Assembly (NCBI GenBank): GCA_050260015.1
Contig: JBLNBN010000039.1
Coordinates: forward strand, 186,001 to 250,000
Source: JBLNBN01 sp050260015
GTDB lineage: Bacteria > Bacteroidota > Ignavibacteria > Kapaibacteriales > UBA2268
Length of the DNA stretch: 64,000 nt
Direction of reading: 5' to 3'
The notes under the pieces were generated by a model. It worked only from the letters and a program-made list of their open reading frames with translations. It did not search any database and was not told the DNA's origin. The translations under genes and the position numbers were made by a program. Each line of letters starts with the position of its first letter. The first letter of the stretch is position 1. Positions 1 to 8,442 of the stretch are shown in pieces.

Positions 1-139
1 CATGGTCGAGAACGGCTGGCTCCTTATCCGCGCATCCGGCACGGAGCCGCTAATTAGATTCTATGCCGAAGCCGATTCGATTGAAAAGGTCGACGAGCTT
101 TTGGACGAAGGCTTCGCGCTGAGCTGCAACGGAAAATAG
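1..139 (+). CDS. Phosphohexomutase, C-terminal fragment (phosphoglucosamine or phosphomanno/phosphoglucomutase)
   Basis: Only the last ~45 codons lie in the window; the gene continues off the left edge. The visible residues include RASGTEPLIRFYAEA. This is the phosphate-binding loop of the C-terminal domain of the alpha-D-phosphohexomutase superfamily, where the R-x-SGTEP-x-x-R stretch grips the sugar phosphate. Enzymes of this family interconvert hexose 1- and 6-phosphates. In a murI/murG neighbourhood GlmM is a plausible member, but the fragment cannot separate GlmM from ManB/Pgm. The TAG stop is followed 30 bases later by a hairpin terminator. Confidence 0.85.
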   Translation, partial: MVENGWLLIRASGTEPLIRFYAEADSIEKVDELLDEGFALSCNGK

Positions 140-169
140 GATAGTATAATATTGCGCAGAATAATAAAG

Positions 170-201
170 AAGGCGACTCTTTGCAAGGGCCGCCTTTTTT
201 T
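170..201 (+). terminator. Rho-independent terminator after the phosphohexomutase
   Basis: AAGGCG (170-175) pairs with CGCCTT (191-196) and is followed by a run of seven T (195-201). It lies between the convergent phosphohexomutase and murI genes and best serves the plus-strand gene. Confidence 0.6.
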
Positions 202-229
202 AAAATTACATAAATCGAACCGGGGGCGA

Positions 230-1057
230 CTATCTATCCCCGCCGATGGAGACCGCCTTAGGCTCGTCGATTTTAAAGCCGAGAAAATTTTGCGCTACCT
301 CGAAGAAAACTGTCGGGAGATCGGTTACGTAAAATTCGATTTTCGGCTTCCGAAGGTAATCCTCGGTTTCCTCGAGCAGCGTGGAATTATCCGCGAGGGC
401 GCGCAGCGCGGCAACCGCGGCGTGCTCGCCCGTATCGACGAGGGAGACCCCGGGCAATATTTCGCCGATCAGCCGCGCCAGCATAGGGTAGTGAGTGCAG
501 CCGAGCACAAGCGTATCGATGCCGGAGTCGCGCAGCGGGGCGAGGTATTCCTCGGCAATTTGAGAGGACGCCGGGCTGTCGGACATCCCTTCCTCGACTA
601 ATGGCACGAAGAGCGGGCATGCGCGCTGGAAGACTTCCGCTTTCCCGTCGCCATATTCCGAAATCTTGTCTGAATATGCGCAACTGGCCACGGTCGCGCG
701 CGTACCGATTATCCCTATCTTATTATTTAACGTTGAACGCAGGGCCGCGCGCGCCGCCGGCATTATCATTTCTATAACGGGCACGTCGCCGGCGACCCTT
801 TGCACCGTTTCGAGCGCCACGGAGGACACCGTATTGCAAGCGACCACGATAAGCTTAACGCCGCGTTCGAGCAGGAAGCGGGCGCATTCCTCCGCGTAGC
901 GGTTGACGATCTCCGGCGTTCGGTTTCCGTAGGGTACGCGGGCCGTGTCGCCCAGATAGACGAAGCTCTCCGAAGGTAAAAATCGAATCAATTGCTTTAG
1001 TACGGTTACTCCGCCAATTCCTGAATCAAATACGCCGATTGGGGCTTCTTTTTTCAT
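230..1057 (-). CDS. murI: Glutamate racemase
   Basis: This enzyme converts L-glutamate to D-glutamate for peptidoglycan precursors in the cytoplasm. The 275-residue product has the normal family length. It starts with the FDSGIGG loop (D11, S12) and has both catalytic cysteines, C74 in ACNTVSS and C187 in GCTHYP, which act as the two acid/base residues on opposite faces of the substrate. The ATG start is supported by a -7-like element ~43 bases upstream. It stands alone on the minus strand, convergent with the phosphohexomutase and divergent from the flagellin genes. No unusual residues were seen. Confidence 0.96.
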   Translation of the reverse strand: MKKEAPIGVFDSGIGGVTVLKQLIRFLPSESFVYLGDTARVPYGNRTPEIVNRYAEECARFLLERGVKLIVVACNTVSSVALETVQRVAGDVPVIEMIMPAARAALRSTLNNKIGIIGTRATVASCAYSDKISEYGDGKAEVFQRACPLFVPLVEEGMSDSPASSQIAEEYLAPLRDSGIDTLVLGCTHYPMLARLIGEILPGVSLVDTGEHAAVAALRALADNSTLLEETEDYLRKPKIEFYVTDLPTVFFEVAQNFLGFKIDEPKAVSIGGDR

Positions 1058-1099
1058 GAGAGTCTATATTAATCTTAATACTATCAAGTTGATATAAGG

Positions 1100-1107
1100 C
1101 AAAATTA
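1100..1107 (-). promoter_or_regulatory. Bacteroidota-type -7 element of murI
   Basis: Read on the minus strand the bases are TAATTTTG, an exact match to the Bacteroidota consensus TAnnTTTG. It would start transcription ~35 bases before the murI ATG. No clear -33 TTTG was found. Confidence 0.45.
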
Positions 1108-1674
1108 CAAAATTTTGCAGCCCTTGCATTGAATAATTTTAGCCAACCTTCCAATATTGTACTTGTTGACCGGCAGAATTGTGGAAAAGTTGAGCCGGCC
1201 TTCGGAAAATATTTTTCCACCTGGAAAGAGCGCTAAGTCTTCTATCGGGCGCCGGCGTGTCTACAATTGACCAAGTTGTATAACCTCGAACACAAAGCGC
1301 AACTGGCGCCAATAGGACGAAAAATGCGCTAAACCCGCTTCCCATGCGGGTTTTGGGGGCATTTTAAAGAAAATGGGAGGGCGCTTTGGAAGATTGGCTC
1401 AATTTTTCAAGATTTAATCCCGAATAGCGCCGCAAACGAGTAAAAGCCAATAAAATCAATTGGCAAGGAAACTGGCGCTAAAGTTGAAAAAATGTTTTTA
1501 TAGAAGCAATTTAATTTAATCTTTGAAAAAAAAGTTCTTATTAAAACTGCGGAATATCAGGATGACTGACACAAACACGGAAGTTACCGCAGTTTAAGAA
1601 TTAGACGCTCCGAAAGAGTATTCTCCCCCGATAACTCTTTCAGGAATGTTAATAGATATACACGGAGGTAGACG
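1108..1674. other. Long intergenic region upstream of the flagellin genes
   Basis: About 570 bases without a convincing gene. The short open frames here lack family features or good start sites. It contains a perfect 8-bp hairpin, AAACCCGC (1331-1338) with GCGGGTTT (1346-1353), followed by only four T. It also contains the inverted repeat at 1544-1595 and a strong ribosome binding site GGAGG at 1664-1668, six bases before the flagellin ATG. No sigma-28 promoter with correct spacing could be found, although CCGATAA occurs at 1628-1634. Confidence 0.6.
1544..1595. repeat. Inverted repeat in the flagellin leader
   Basis: AAACTGCGG (1544-1552) and CCGCAGTTT (1587-1595) are perfect inverted copies separated by 34 bases. 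TTCTT beyond the left arm and AAGAA beyond the right arm extend the symmetry, with an extra four bases on the left. It lies 80-130 bases before the first flagellin start and could be an operator or a leader-RNA stem. Confidence 0.6.
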
Positions 1675-2613
1675 ATGCCATTTGCAATCGGAGGAAACGC
1701 GCGAATACGGACAAACACGCCGGCGGAGAACGCATACAACGCGCTCGACACATCAAGTAGAGATTTATCGCTTCGGCAGCTTAGGCTTTCGACGGGTAAG
1801 AGGATCAACAGCGCGGCCGACGACGTGGCCGGCTACATAACCTCCCGCGCGTTAAGCGCCCGCAACGGCTCGCTAATGTCGGCGCTGAAAGCGGTAGGAG
1901 ACGCGCAAAACGTTTGCAACATCGCGCTGGATTCGTTTGAAAATATAAGCGATCTGCTTATTAAGATCAAGGACTCGGCTTCCTACGCTAGCTCGGGCGC
2001 AATGGGAACGGACGAAAAGGTAGCGCTGGCCAAAGCCGCATACGCGATGGTCAGGCAGGTGCAAACCGTAGTCGATTCGACGGTATATGGCGGACGCCAA
2101 TTACTCGACGGCGGTTTCTCGGCCGACTTCGTCATCGCGACCGACGCGGCTAATAATTTATTAACGCTCGGTATAGACTTAACGACGAGCAATAACGACG
2201 GGTTTAATATAACCGGTCCGGCCTTTAATGTGAACTCGCTTTCGGCCACAAGCTTCGCAGGTATTACGGGATTTGACCTGATGAGCTTCGAAGCGGTTTC
2301 GTCGACTGACCTGGGAATATTCGCCGATTCGGTCATTCATATGACGCTGACCAGCATCGCCGAAGCGCTTCAAAACGTCAACAAGGTCGCTTCCTATCTC
2401 GGCGGCATGGTAAACAGGATGACTTCCCAAGAGGATTTGCTACAGAATCAAATGGTCAATTATAACGCGGCAATATCGAGGATCGAGGATGCGGACGTAG
2501 CTAAGGAACAGCTTGAGCTAATTAAATCGCAGTTCCTGCAGCAAGCGTCGCTGTCGTCTCTGGCGCAAGCTAACGCTAATCCGCAGGCATTCTTACAATT
2601 GATACAGCAATAG
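1675..2613 (+). CDS. Flagellin, copy 1
   Basis: This is the structural subunit of the flagellar filament, exported by the flagellar type III apparatus and polymerised outside the cell. The 312-residue product has the conserved N-terminal D0/D1 helices, with LSTGKRINSAADDVAGY at roughly residues 41-57, and the matching C-terminal D0/D1 helices ending in FLQQASLSSLAQANANPQ. The variable middle is short, so the surface domains D2/D3 are minimal compared with enterobacterial flagellins. GGAGG at 1664-1668 fixes the ATG. A second, clearly paralogous flagellin follows after 41 bases, probably in the same transcript. No chaperone, fliD or other flagellar gene is in the window. Confidence 0.95.
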   Translation: MPFAIGGNARIRTNTPAENAYNALDTSSRDLSLRQLRLSTGKRINSAADDVAGYITSRALSARNGSLMSALKAVGDAQNVCNIALDSFENISDLLIKIKDSASYASSGAMGTDEKVALAKAAYAMVRQVQTVVDSTVYGGRQLLDGGFSADFVIATDAANNLLTLGIDLTTSNNDGFNITGPAFNVNSLSATSFAGITGFDLMSFEAVSSTDLGIFADSVIHMTLTSIAEALQNVNKVASYLGGMVNRMTSQEDLLQNQMVNYNAAISRIEDADVAKEQLELIKSQFLQQASLSSLAQANANPQAFLQLIQQ

Positions 2614-2654
2614 AACCATAAATAATAAACGGCAAATAATTACACGAGGTTAAT

Positions 2655-3590
2655 ATGCCATTCCCAATAGGGGCGAACGCTCGAATACGAACAAATACGC
2701 CGGCAGAAAACGCATACAATGCTCTCGACGCCTCCAACCGCGAAATTTCTTTGCGTCAGCTTAGGCTTTCGACGGGTAAACGGATAAATAACGCAAGCGA
2801 CGACGTCGCCGGTTATATTACCACTAGGGCGCTCACGGCTCGCAACGGCTCGCTTAAGGCCGCTCTGAATTCGATCGGCGACGCGAACAACGTGACGAAT
2901 ATTCTCATGGATTCGCTCGACGCGATTAACGACTTGGTGACAAAGATCAAGGACGCAACTTCTACGGCCGCCTCCGGAGCTATGGGCAGCGACGAAAAGG
3001 TCGCCCTCGCTAAATCCGCCTACCGCATGGTGCAGCAAATTGAGACCGTAGTCAATTCCACCGTATTCGGCGGTGCGCAATTGCTCGACGGCTCTTATTC
3101 AGCTAATTTTATCGTATCCTCGACCGCGACTAACACGCTGCTTTCGATTGAAGTAAATATGCGCGGAAATAACCAGGACTTCAATATAGAAAGTAATAAC
3201 TTTTACCTTAATAATATTAACAGCGCGAACTTCGCTGGCGTCTCCGGCTTAAATTTAAGCAGCCTGAACTTAGTCAGCTCCACGACTTTAGGCGTATTCG
3301 ATCCCTCGACGATTTCGACCACCTTAACGAGCCTTTCGCAAGCTCTGAATAATGTTAATAAGGTCGCTTCCTTCCTTGGCGGTATCTCCAATAGATTAAC
3401 TAGCCAGGAGGATTTGATCAAGAATCAGATTACTAATTATAACGCTGCTATCTCGAGATTGGAAGACGCCGACGTGGCAAAAGAGCAACTGAGCCTCGTT
3501 AAGGCGCAATTCCTGCAGCAGGCCTCAATTGTTTCGCTTGCGCAGGCCAACCAGAACCCGAACTCGTTTATGACGTTGATCCGCGGTTAA
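2655..3590 (+). CDS. Flagellin, copy 2
   Basis: This is a tandem paralogue of the preceding flagellin and almost the same length (311 residues). The N-terminal ~60 residues and the C-terminal ~50 residues are nearly the same as in copy 1. The middle differs: this copy is rich in asparagine (NNQDFNIESNNFYLNNINS). The ATG follows a GAGGT ribosome binding site. Paired flagellins often form different filament segments or are expressed under different conditions; that is family knowledge and is not shown here. The gene ends ten bases before a strong hairpin shared with murG. Confidence 0.95.
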   Translation: MPFPIGANARIRTNTPAENAYNALDASNREISLRQLRLSTGKRINNASDDVAGYITTRALTARNGSLKAALNSIGDANNVTNILMDSLDAINDLVTKIKDATSTAASGAMGSDEKVALAKSAYRMVQQIETVVNSTVFGGAQLLDGSYSANFIVSSTATNTLLSIEVNMRGNNQDFNIESNNFYLNNINSANFAGVSGLNLSSLNLVSSTTLGVFDPSTISTTLTSLSQALNNVNKVASFLGGISNRLTSQEDLIKNQITNYNAAISRLEDADVAKEQLSLVKAQFLQQASIVSLAQANQNPNSFMTLIRG

Positions 3591-3600
3591 CAGATCGGAA

Positions 3601-3626
3601 AAGAGACGGCCTAGTAGCCGTCTCTT
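3601..3626. terminator. Bidirectional hairpin between the flagellins and murG
   Basis: AAGAGACGGC (3601-3610) and GCCGTCTCTT (3617-3626) form a perfect 10-bp stem. The six-base loop contains the murG stop codon (CTA at 3611-3613 on the plus strand). T runs on both sides are short, so termination strength is uncertain. Its position between convergent genes supports a bidirectional terminator. Confidence 0.65.
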
Positions 3627-4717
3627 CCCAGTAATCGTAGAATGGACTTCGCCGCGTCGCGCGCCGCGTGAGGTTTGGAAAGCTTCAATGCCGCGCGCGA
3701 CATCACCTCGAGCTTTTCCGGGGAGTTAATTAAGTCCCGCATTGCGGGCAATAGCTCCGCGTCCAAATCGCGGTCGTGGATCAATTCTGCCGCGCCCCTA
3801 CCCGTAAATACCTTCGCATTATGTTCCTGCTCGTTGTTCGACGCGGAAGGCAGCGGAACGAGCAAGCTGGGCGCTCCCGTTGAAGCGAGCTCCGAAACTG
3901 TCGCTGCGCCCGAGCGGCAAACCGCAAGATCGCACGCTTTATACGCCGCCGCCATGTCGTTTATAAACTCGACCATCTTTACGTTCGACGGCAGGTCTCT
4001 TTTTAGCTCGTAATTTCTTCCCGTCTGCCAAAGAACCTGGAAGTTCTCCTCAGCAATTTGGTCCAGCGCCGCTTCGACCGCATGGTTAATGGAGCGCGCG
4101 CCCAGGCTGCCGCCGAATATCAATACGGTCGGCAGATTCTCCTCGAGCCCGAACCTACGTCGCGACTCGCCGCGCGAGGGCGCTTCGAATATGTACTTCC
4201 TGATCGGATTCCCCAGGCATTTAATCTTTTTCTGCACGGATCTGTCGAAAAAGTTCGCCGTTTCCGCAAAGGAAGTTATGAACAGGTCGGCGTTCGGCGC
4301 GAGCATCTTGATCGATTTGCCGGGGTTGACGTTCGACTCCATCAACGCGAGCGGCGTCTTTAGCTGCGAAGCGGCCATGCCGGGCGAGTAGCTGATGTAA
4401 GCTCCCGTGGCGAGCACGCAATCGTAGCCGCCCTGCTTAATTATCTTCCTCGAATGCAATATCGCCGAAAAAGTTCTAAAGGGTAGAGTTAACGTGTTCA
4501 TCGAGATTAACTTACGAATGCCCTCGGTCTTAATCGGATAAAACTTATAGCCCCGCTCGCCGGCAAATCTTGCCTCGATCTTATCCTCGCGGCCAATGAA
4601 GGCGGCTTCGAAATCGGCGCCGAGCATTTCCTCCAATTCCTCGACGACGGCTACTGCCGGGAACAAATGCCCGCCGGTGCCGCCGGCGGCGACTAACAAG
4701 CGCAGTTTTTTACCCAT
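3611..4717 (-). CDS. murG: Undecaprenyl-PP-MurNAc-pentapeptide N-acetylglucosamine transferase
   Basis: This glycosyltransferase (GT28, GT-B fold) adds GlcNAc to lipid I to make lipid II at the inner face of the cytoplasmic membrane. The 368-residue protein begins with the GGTGGHLFPA loop. It has GGSLGAR in the second Rossmann domain and, near residues 268-297, CRSGAATVSELASTG followed by NNEQEHNA, which bind UDP-GlcNAc. An AGGAG ribosome binding site seven bases before the ATG supports the start. It lies alone rather than in a dcw cluster, and a -7 element directly upstream suggests its own promoter in addition to possible read-through from the ispD-ppa-exporter run. Confidence 0.96.
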   Translation of the reverse strand: MGKKLRLLVAAGGTGGHLFPAVAVVEELEEMLGADFEAAFIGREDKIEARFAGERGYKFYPIKTEGIRKLISMNTLTLPFRTFSAILHSRKIIKQGGYDCVLATGAYISYSPGMAASQLKTPLALMESNVNPGKSIKMLAPNADLFITSFAETANFFDRSVQKKIKCLGNPIRKYIFEAPSRGESRRRFGLEENLPTVLIFGGSLGARSINHAVEAALDQIAEENFQVLWQTGRNYELKRDLPSNVKMVEFINDMAAAYKACDLAVCRSGAATVSELASTGAPSLLVPLPSASNNEQEHNAKVFTGRGAAELIHDRDLDAELLPAMRDLINSPEKLEVMSRAALKLSKPHAARDAAKSILRLLGRDGY

Positions 4718-4760
4718 TCGGGCTCTCCTTATTCTTATGTGTTAGATAAGTTCGTAACCG

Positions 4761-4768
4761 CAAATTTA
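4761..4768 (-). promoter_or_regulatory. Bacteroidota-type -7 element of murG
   Basis: On the minus strand the bases read TAAATTTG, an exact TAnnTTTG match, about 44 bases before the murG ATG. Confidence 0.4.
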
Positions 4769-4813
4769 ACGAATGCACGCAAATATTACTAAAAGTAATT
4801 TACTAAAAAGTAT

Positions 4814-5497
4814 TTAGGGCATCGTTAGTAATCGGTAGGCAAGGATTATTCCAAATAGGATAAAGGAAGCCCCGGCGATTTTTCGGACTATGTTTAGAAA
4901 TGATAGGCTCATCCGCGAGCGGAACTTATAGACGAGCGAGCTGATGGAGTAGAGCCAAAGGAAATTGCCCGCGCCGAAGCCGAGCGAGTAGAATAGATCG
5001 TTTACTATGGTGGGCTTAAAGAAATTAAACGCCCGCGCCTGCACCGATACCCAAGCGATGGAGGGCAGGAAAGTTGGGCTTGCCAGGTTGGCCAGGGCGA
5101 TTGCGACGCCAAGAAAGAAAGGGCCTCGAGCGGCCAGATTTTCCTTTATCCCCGTTTTAAGCGGCTTTGGGCGGAGAGCTCTTTCGGGCGCCTTCTCGCC
5201 CTTGCAGACGTAAAGGACCCCTATAGCGAGGAAAACTGCTACGACGGAGTATTGCAAGACGCGAACGGAAATGGGGTGCCTGATGGAAAATGATCCAAAC
5301 GCGCTTAACGCCGCGCCTGTCGCCAGCATAATTACAGAGCAAAAGACGACGTCGAGTACCGCGCTGCCAACAGAAAGGAATAATGCGGGGCGTTTCCCGT
5401 CGAGCGCGGACATCTTAAGGGCTGTTACGCTGACCGGGCCCGGCGGCAGGGCCAAAACGAATCCGACCGCCGCCCCAAGAAGTAAGGCTAAGAGCAA
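4814..5497 (-). CDS. LysE-family amino-acid/metabolite exporter
   Basis: This is an integral inner-membrane protein of the LysE/RhtB family, which exports amino acids or related small molecules; its substrate is unknown. The 227-residue sequence has about six hydrophobic segments and the family signature LALPPGPVSV near the N-terminus. Translation most likely starts at a TTG, because an AGGAGG ribosome binding site lies five bases upstream (rc of 5501-5509) and no in-frame ATG is better placed. It follows ppa by 20 bases, so it probably belongs to the ispD-ppa transcript. Confidence 0.85.
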   Translation of the reverse strand: MLLALLLGAAVGFVLALPPGPVSVTALKMSALDGKRPALFLSVGSAVLDVVFCSVIMLATGAALSAFGSFSIRHPISVRVLQYSVVAVFLAIGVLYVCKGEKAPERALRPKPLKTGIKENLAARGPFFLGVAIALANLASPTFLPSIAWVSVQARAFNFFKPTIVNDLFYSLGFGAGNFLWLYSISSLVYKFRSRMSLSFLNIVRKIAGASFILFGIILAYRLLTMP

Positions 5498-5517
5498 GTA
5501 TGCCTCCTCATGATTCG

Positions 5518-6261
5518 CTATTCTTCGCCGTTAGCGCTTTCCTTTTCGCGACGTCTTCGTTGAATGACTTCGCTATTGAAGAAGGCGTCCATTGCGGCCA
5601 AAGTCAATTTATGCTCCAACCTTCCAAATGTTCGGATGTAATCGGCGCGGCTCCTGCGAATGACTTCCAGCGCCTCTTCGCGGTTATATACGTGCGTGAT
5701 GACGCATCGCGGAGTCTCCTGCCCCGGCATATCCTTATAAGTTAAAAAGTAGTGCTTAAGTCGCGTAACGAGGGATTCGGGGCAATCGGCTATGTCGTGC
5801 CAGTCCTGGTAAATTTCGTCGCCCTTCATAATTGCGATTATTTTATCGTCGGCCTCGCCGCCGTCGATCATTCTAAAGCCGCCAATCGGTATGGCTTGAA
5901 GTAAAATATCGCCGTGGGTGATGTTTCTCTCCGTAAGGACGCAGATATCCATTGGGTCGCCGTCGCCGACTATATTTTCCAACCCGGTTTTCGAGCTGCA
6001 ATACTCCGCCACGCTCGCCCCGGCGAAAGTTTGGGGGATGAAGCCGTAGAGCGCCGGCAGGACGTTAGAATACTTTTGCGGGCGGTCCACCTTAAGGTAG
6101 CCCGTGGACTTATCGACTTCGTACTTCACCGTGTCGGTAGGGACGACTTCGATAAATGTCGTAACTACGTCCGGGGCCGAGTCGCCGATAAAAACTCCAT
6201 GCCAGGGATGCGATTTATACCGCAGCCCCGCGAGCTTCCATATGTCCCCAACTTGCGCCAT
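5518..6261 (-). CDS. ppa: Inorganic pyrophosphatase, family I
   Basis: This cytoplasmic enzyme hydrolyses pyrophosphate to two phosphates and pulls biosynthetic reactions forward. The metal-binding signature DGDPMDICVL is present, as are GYLKVDRPQ and YGFIP from the substrate pocket. At 247 residues it is longer than the E. coli type (about 175) because of an N-terminal extension with HPWHGV. The start codon lies one base from the ispD stop, so the two are translationally coupled. Coupling to ispD makes sense because the IspD reaction releases pyrophosphate. Confidence 0.95.
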   Translation of the reverse strand: MAQVGDIWKLAGLRYKSHPWHGVFIGDSAPDVVTTFIEVVPTDTVKYEVDKSTGYLKVDRPQKYSNVLPALYGFIPQTFAGASVAEYCSSKTGLENIVGDGDPMDICVLTERNITHGDILLQAIPIGGFRMIDGGEADDKIIAIMKGDEIYQDWHDIADCPESLVTRLKHYFLTYKDMPGQETPRCVITHVYNREEALEVIRRSRADYIRTFGRLEHKLTLAAMDAFFNSEVIQRRRREKESANGEE

Positions 6262-6262
6262 T

Positions 6263-6970
6263 TTATTGATTCACGATGTTTGCGGTCCGTTCCTGCCAAA
6301 TAAGTTCGGCAATTTTTAAGTCGAACGGCGTAGTTATTTTAATATTGCTGTCCTCGCCCTCGACGGCGGTTACCTTGTACCCGATGAATTCAACAAGCTC
6401 GGAGGAATCGGTGCCGAAGTAGCTTGCTTCGGAGGCCTTCGTGTAAGCCGTTTTAATGATATCCGTCCAATAGCCCTGGGGGGTTTGCACGAGCGAGAGC
6501 TTGGAGCGGTCTAGCGTCTTAATGACGATGCCCTTCGAGTTGATTTCCTTAACCGTGTCGCGGGGGGCTACGGCGGGAATGGCTGCGCCTTCTTCTTCGG
6601 CGGTTTCCATTATCTTGCGCACGAGCTCGGTGGAAACGAACGGGCGCACGGCGTCGTGCACCAATACTAATTCGCTCTCGGCTATGGCTTTGGTCGTCAG
6701 AGCGTTGCCGACGGAGTCCTGGCGTTCCTTTCCGCCTACGATGACTTCCTTAACTTTCTTTATGCCATACTGCTTTAGCAATTCCTTAGTGTGGGAAAAC
6801 CACTCGCTATGAACCGGTACTACAATCGATTCGACTTCTTCGATTTCCTCGAATATTCTCAGCGTATGGATAATAACGGGAGCGCCGCCAATTTCGATGA
6901 ATTGCTTGGGCACGTTTCCTGCAAATCTTTGTCCTATGCCGCCGGCCGGCACGATTACACTTGTCTTCAT
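6263..6970 (-). CDS. ispD: 2-C-methyl-D-erythritol 4-phosphate cytidylyltransferase
   Basis: This is the third enzyme of the MEP isoprenoid pathway; it joins MEP with CTP to give CDP-methylerythritol and pyrophosphate. The 235-residue protein has the nucleotide-binding loop PAGGIGQRFAGNVPKQF at residues 8-24, the acidic motif VHDAVRPFVS and the C-terminal TDSSELVE. Length and motifs are those of the bacterial family. It is followed immediately by ppa. No ispF is adjacent, although the two are often neighbours or fused elsewhere. Confidence 0.95.
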   Translation of the reverse strand: MKTSVIVPAGGIGQRFAGNVPKQFIEIGGAPVIIHTLRIFEEIEEVESIVVPVHSEWFSHTKELLKQYGIKKVKEVIVGGKERQDSVGNALTTKAIAESELVLVHDAVRPFVSTELVRKIMETAEEEGAAIPAVAPRDTVKEINSKGIVIKTLDRSKLSLVQTPQGYWTDIIKTAYTKASEASYFGTDSSELVEFIGYKVTAVEGEDSNIKITTPFDLKIAELIWQERTANIVNQ

Positions 6971-7024
6971 GATGTTTCTTTCAATTTATTATGTAATTAT
7001 ATTGTCTTTTTTGCAATGGCTCGT

Positions 7025-8302
7025 CTATTCGTATCTATATTTGTCAGTGACGGACATCGGCCTGTAGAGTCTGTAGTCGCCGAACCCAGTATTGTCGACG
7101 AAGATGAACTCCCTTCCGGAGCGGTACGTCCAGCGTTCATAAACCCTTCCGTCGGAATAATTCTGAGAACGTTCGATGTTAAAAGGCGCGCCGTAAACTA
7201 TATAAACCATGCCTTTATCCGTTAGCCAGCCCTGCGTGTACGATCGGAAATTGTTGTTCGCAAAGGCTATCCTGCCGTAGTATTCGTCGAACGCTTCGTT
7301 GCGTTCAGTATTTGGCGTTGGGTCGAGCTTCCTCCAGAATTCGTCGAACCTGGCGCGGCGTTCTTCCTCCGTGGGCGCTCCTTCAATGGCTTCAATTTCG
7401 CTTTGACGCGCAACGTAGCGCAATTGTTTTATGGATTCGTCAATATTTGATAAAACATTTCCGCCGAAGGAGCGTAAAAATTTAATAGAACGCTGCGCGA
7501 CCCCTAAAGTTTCGCCGGCTGCGCCGCGGGCGTAAATTTTTAGCGTATAGCCGCCTGTGGGCAAGCCGCTGAGCTTTGGGATGCGAAGGTAAACCTGGTT
7601 TGAGCCGGGGTTTAATTTCTTCGATTGAGGATCGCCCTTTTTGATCGTTTTCCCTTCGTAATCTACTAATTCCCAATCCAACATCGCCTCGGGAAGCCCG
7701 CGCCTGTTGTAGAGCTCCATAAAGGCGAAGAATCCTTCCGTCAGGTTGGCCAGATTGTCCGAGATATGCGGCGTAATAATAAATTTTCCATCGACTTCCT
7801 CGATCGCGCTGACGAGCATAATGCCGCTTGTCGAAAAGTCGTATTTGGAAAAATCTATTACGCTAACCGTTCGGCTCCGTTCAAATTCATTTTTATTTAT
7901 ATTGTCCGCTACTAAAGCTCTTATTTTATATGATCCGCCCGGCAAATCGAACGAGACCTGCGCATAGTCGAAAGCGCCTGTGCCGCCCCGAACTACGTAA
8001 TAATCCTTTTCAACTAGGCTTCGCGAGACTCGCTTTTCGGCGAATTTAGCGCCCGTGGAGTCATACGCCGTTACAGTCAAATCGTACTTCGCGCCCAACA
8101 TCGAGCTGTAATTCGAAAATTGCAGCGAAGCGTAAGGTATTATAGTATATACGTCTACGCGGGAATTCCCGCCTGTCGAATCGCTTTTAAAAACAATTGC
8201 GTCGAAATAAAAAGCTTCGTTTTCCGCGGGCAGTTCGTCCTGGGCCGAAAGGTTTACCGCGAAAAATAGAGATATTATTATTAAAGCCTTTGATATAACC
8301 AT
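7025..8302 (-). CDS. Secreted GWxTD-domain protein
   Basis: The 425-residue product starts with a signal peptide (MVISKALIIISLFFAVNLSA, then QDELPA), so it should leave the cytoplasm. The N-terminal two thirds are beta-rich. The C-terminal ~120 residues carry the GWxTD domain, with GWLTDKGMVYIVYGAP near residues 361-376 and an aromatic ending that includes EFIFVDNTGFGDYRLYRP. The family is common in Chlorobiota, Ignavibacteria and related phyla, and its function is not known. It sits 54 bases upstream of ispD on the same strand and may head that transcript, though a link with isoprenoid synthesis is not expected. Confidence 0.85.
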   Translation of the reverse strand: MVISKALIIISLFFAVNLSAQDELPAENEAFYFDAIVFKSDSTGGNSRVDVYTIIPYASLQFSNYSSMLGAKYDLTVTAYDSTGAKFAEKRVSRSLVEKDYYVVRGGTGAFDYAQVSFDLPGGSYKIRALVADNINKNEFERSRTVSVIDFSKYDFSTSGIMLVSAIEEVDGKFIITPHISDNLANLTEGFFAFMELYNRRGLPEAMLDWELVDYEGKTIKKGDPQSKKLNPGSNQVYLRIPKLSGLPTGGYTLKIYARGAAGETLGVAQRSIKFLRSFGGNVLSNIDESIKQLRYVARQSEIEAIEGAPTEEERRARFDEFWRKLDPTPNTERNEAFDEYYGRIAFANNNFRSYTQGWLTDKGMVYIVYGAPFNIERSQNYSDGRVYERWTYRSGREFIFVDNTGFGDYRLYRPMSVTDKYRYE

Positions 8303-8330
8303 ATCTATTGTAATCGATTTTGTTTATTTA

Positions 8331-8360
8331 TTGACACTTATTTATAGAAAATGTTTTAGT
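8331..8360 (+). promoter_or_regulatory. Possible sigma-70-like promoter of icd
   Basis: A perfect TTGACA (8331-8336) is followed after 18 bases by TTTAGT (8355-8360), a 4-of-6 match to the -10 box. It lies in the divergent GWxTD/icd gap, ~83 bases before the icd ATG. Confidence 0.3.
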
Positions 8361-8442
8361 AAAAAAATAAATTTTAATGAAAACCTTCCATGAGAAAAGG
8401 GGTATTCGCCCGTTTTTTATCCACTAATTAATCGCTAAAGAC

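Noticed and set aside
152..601. 149-codon plus-strand open frame over the end of murI
   Set aside because: It is antisense to murI, has no family features and no ribosome binding site; murI motifs prove the other strand.
1139..1345. 68-codon minus-strand open frame between murI and the flagellins
   Set aside because: Its composition is not protein-like and no start signal was found.
1592..1634. Sigma-28 promoter for the flagellins (TTTAAG and CCGATAA)
   Set aside because: The spacing is far too long (about 29 bases instead of 15), so the match is probably accidental.
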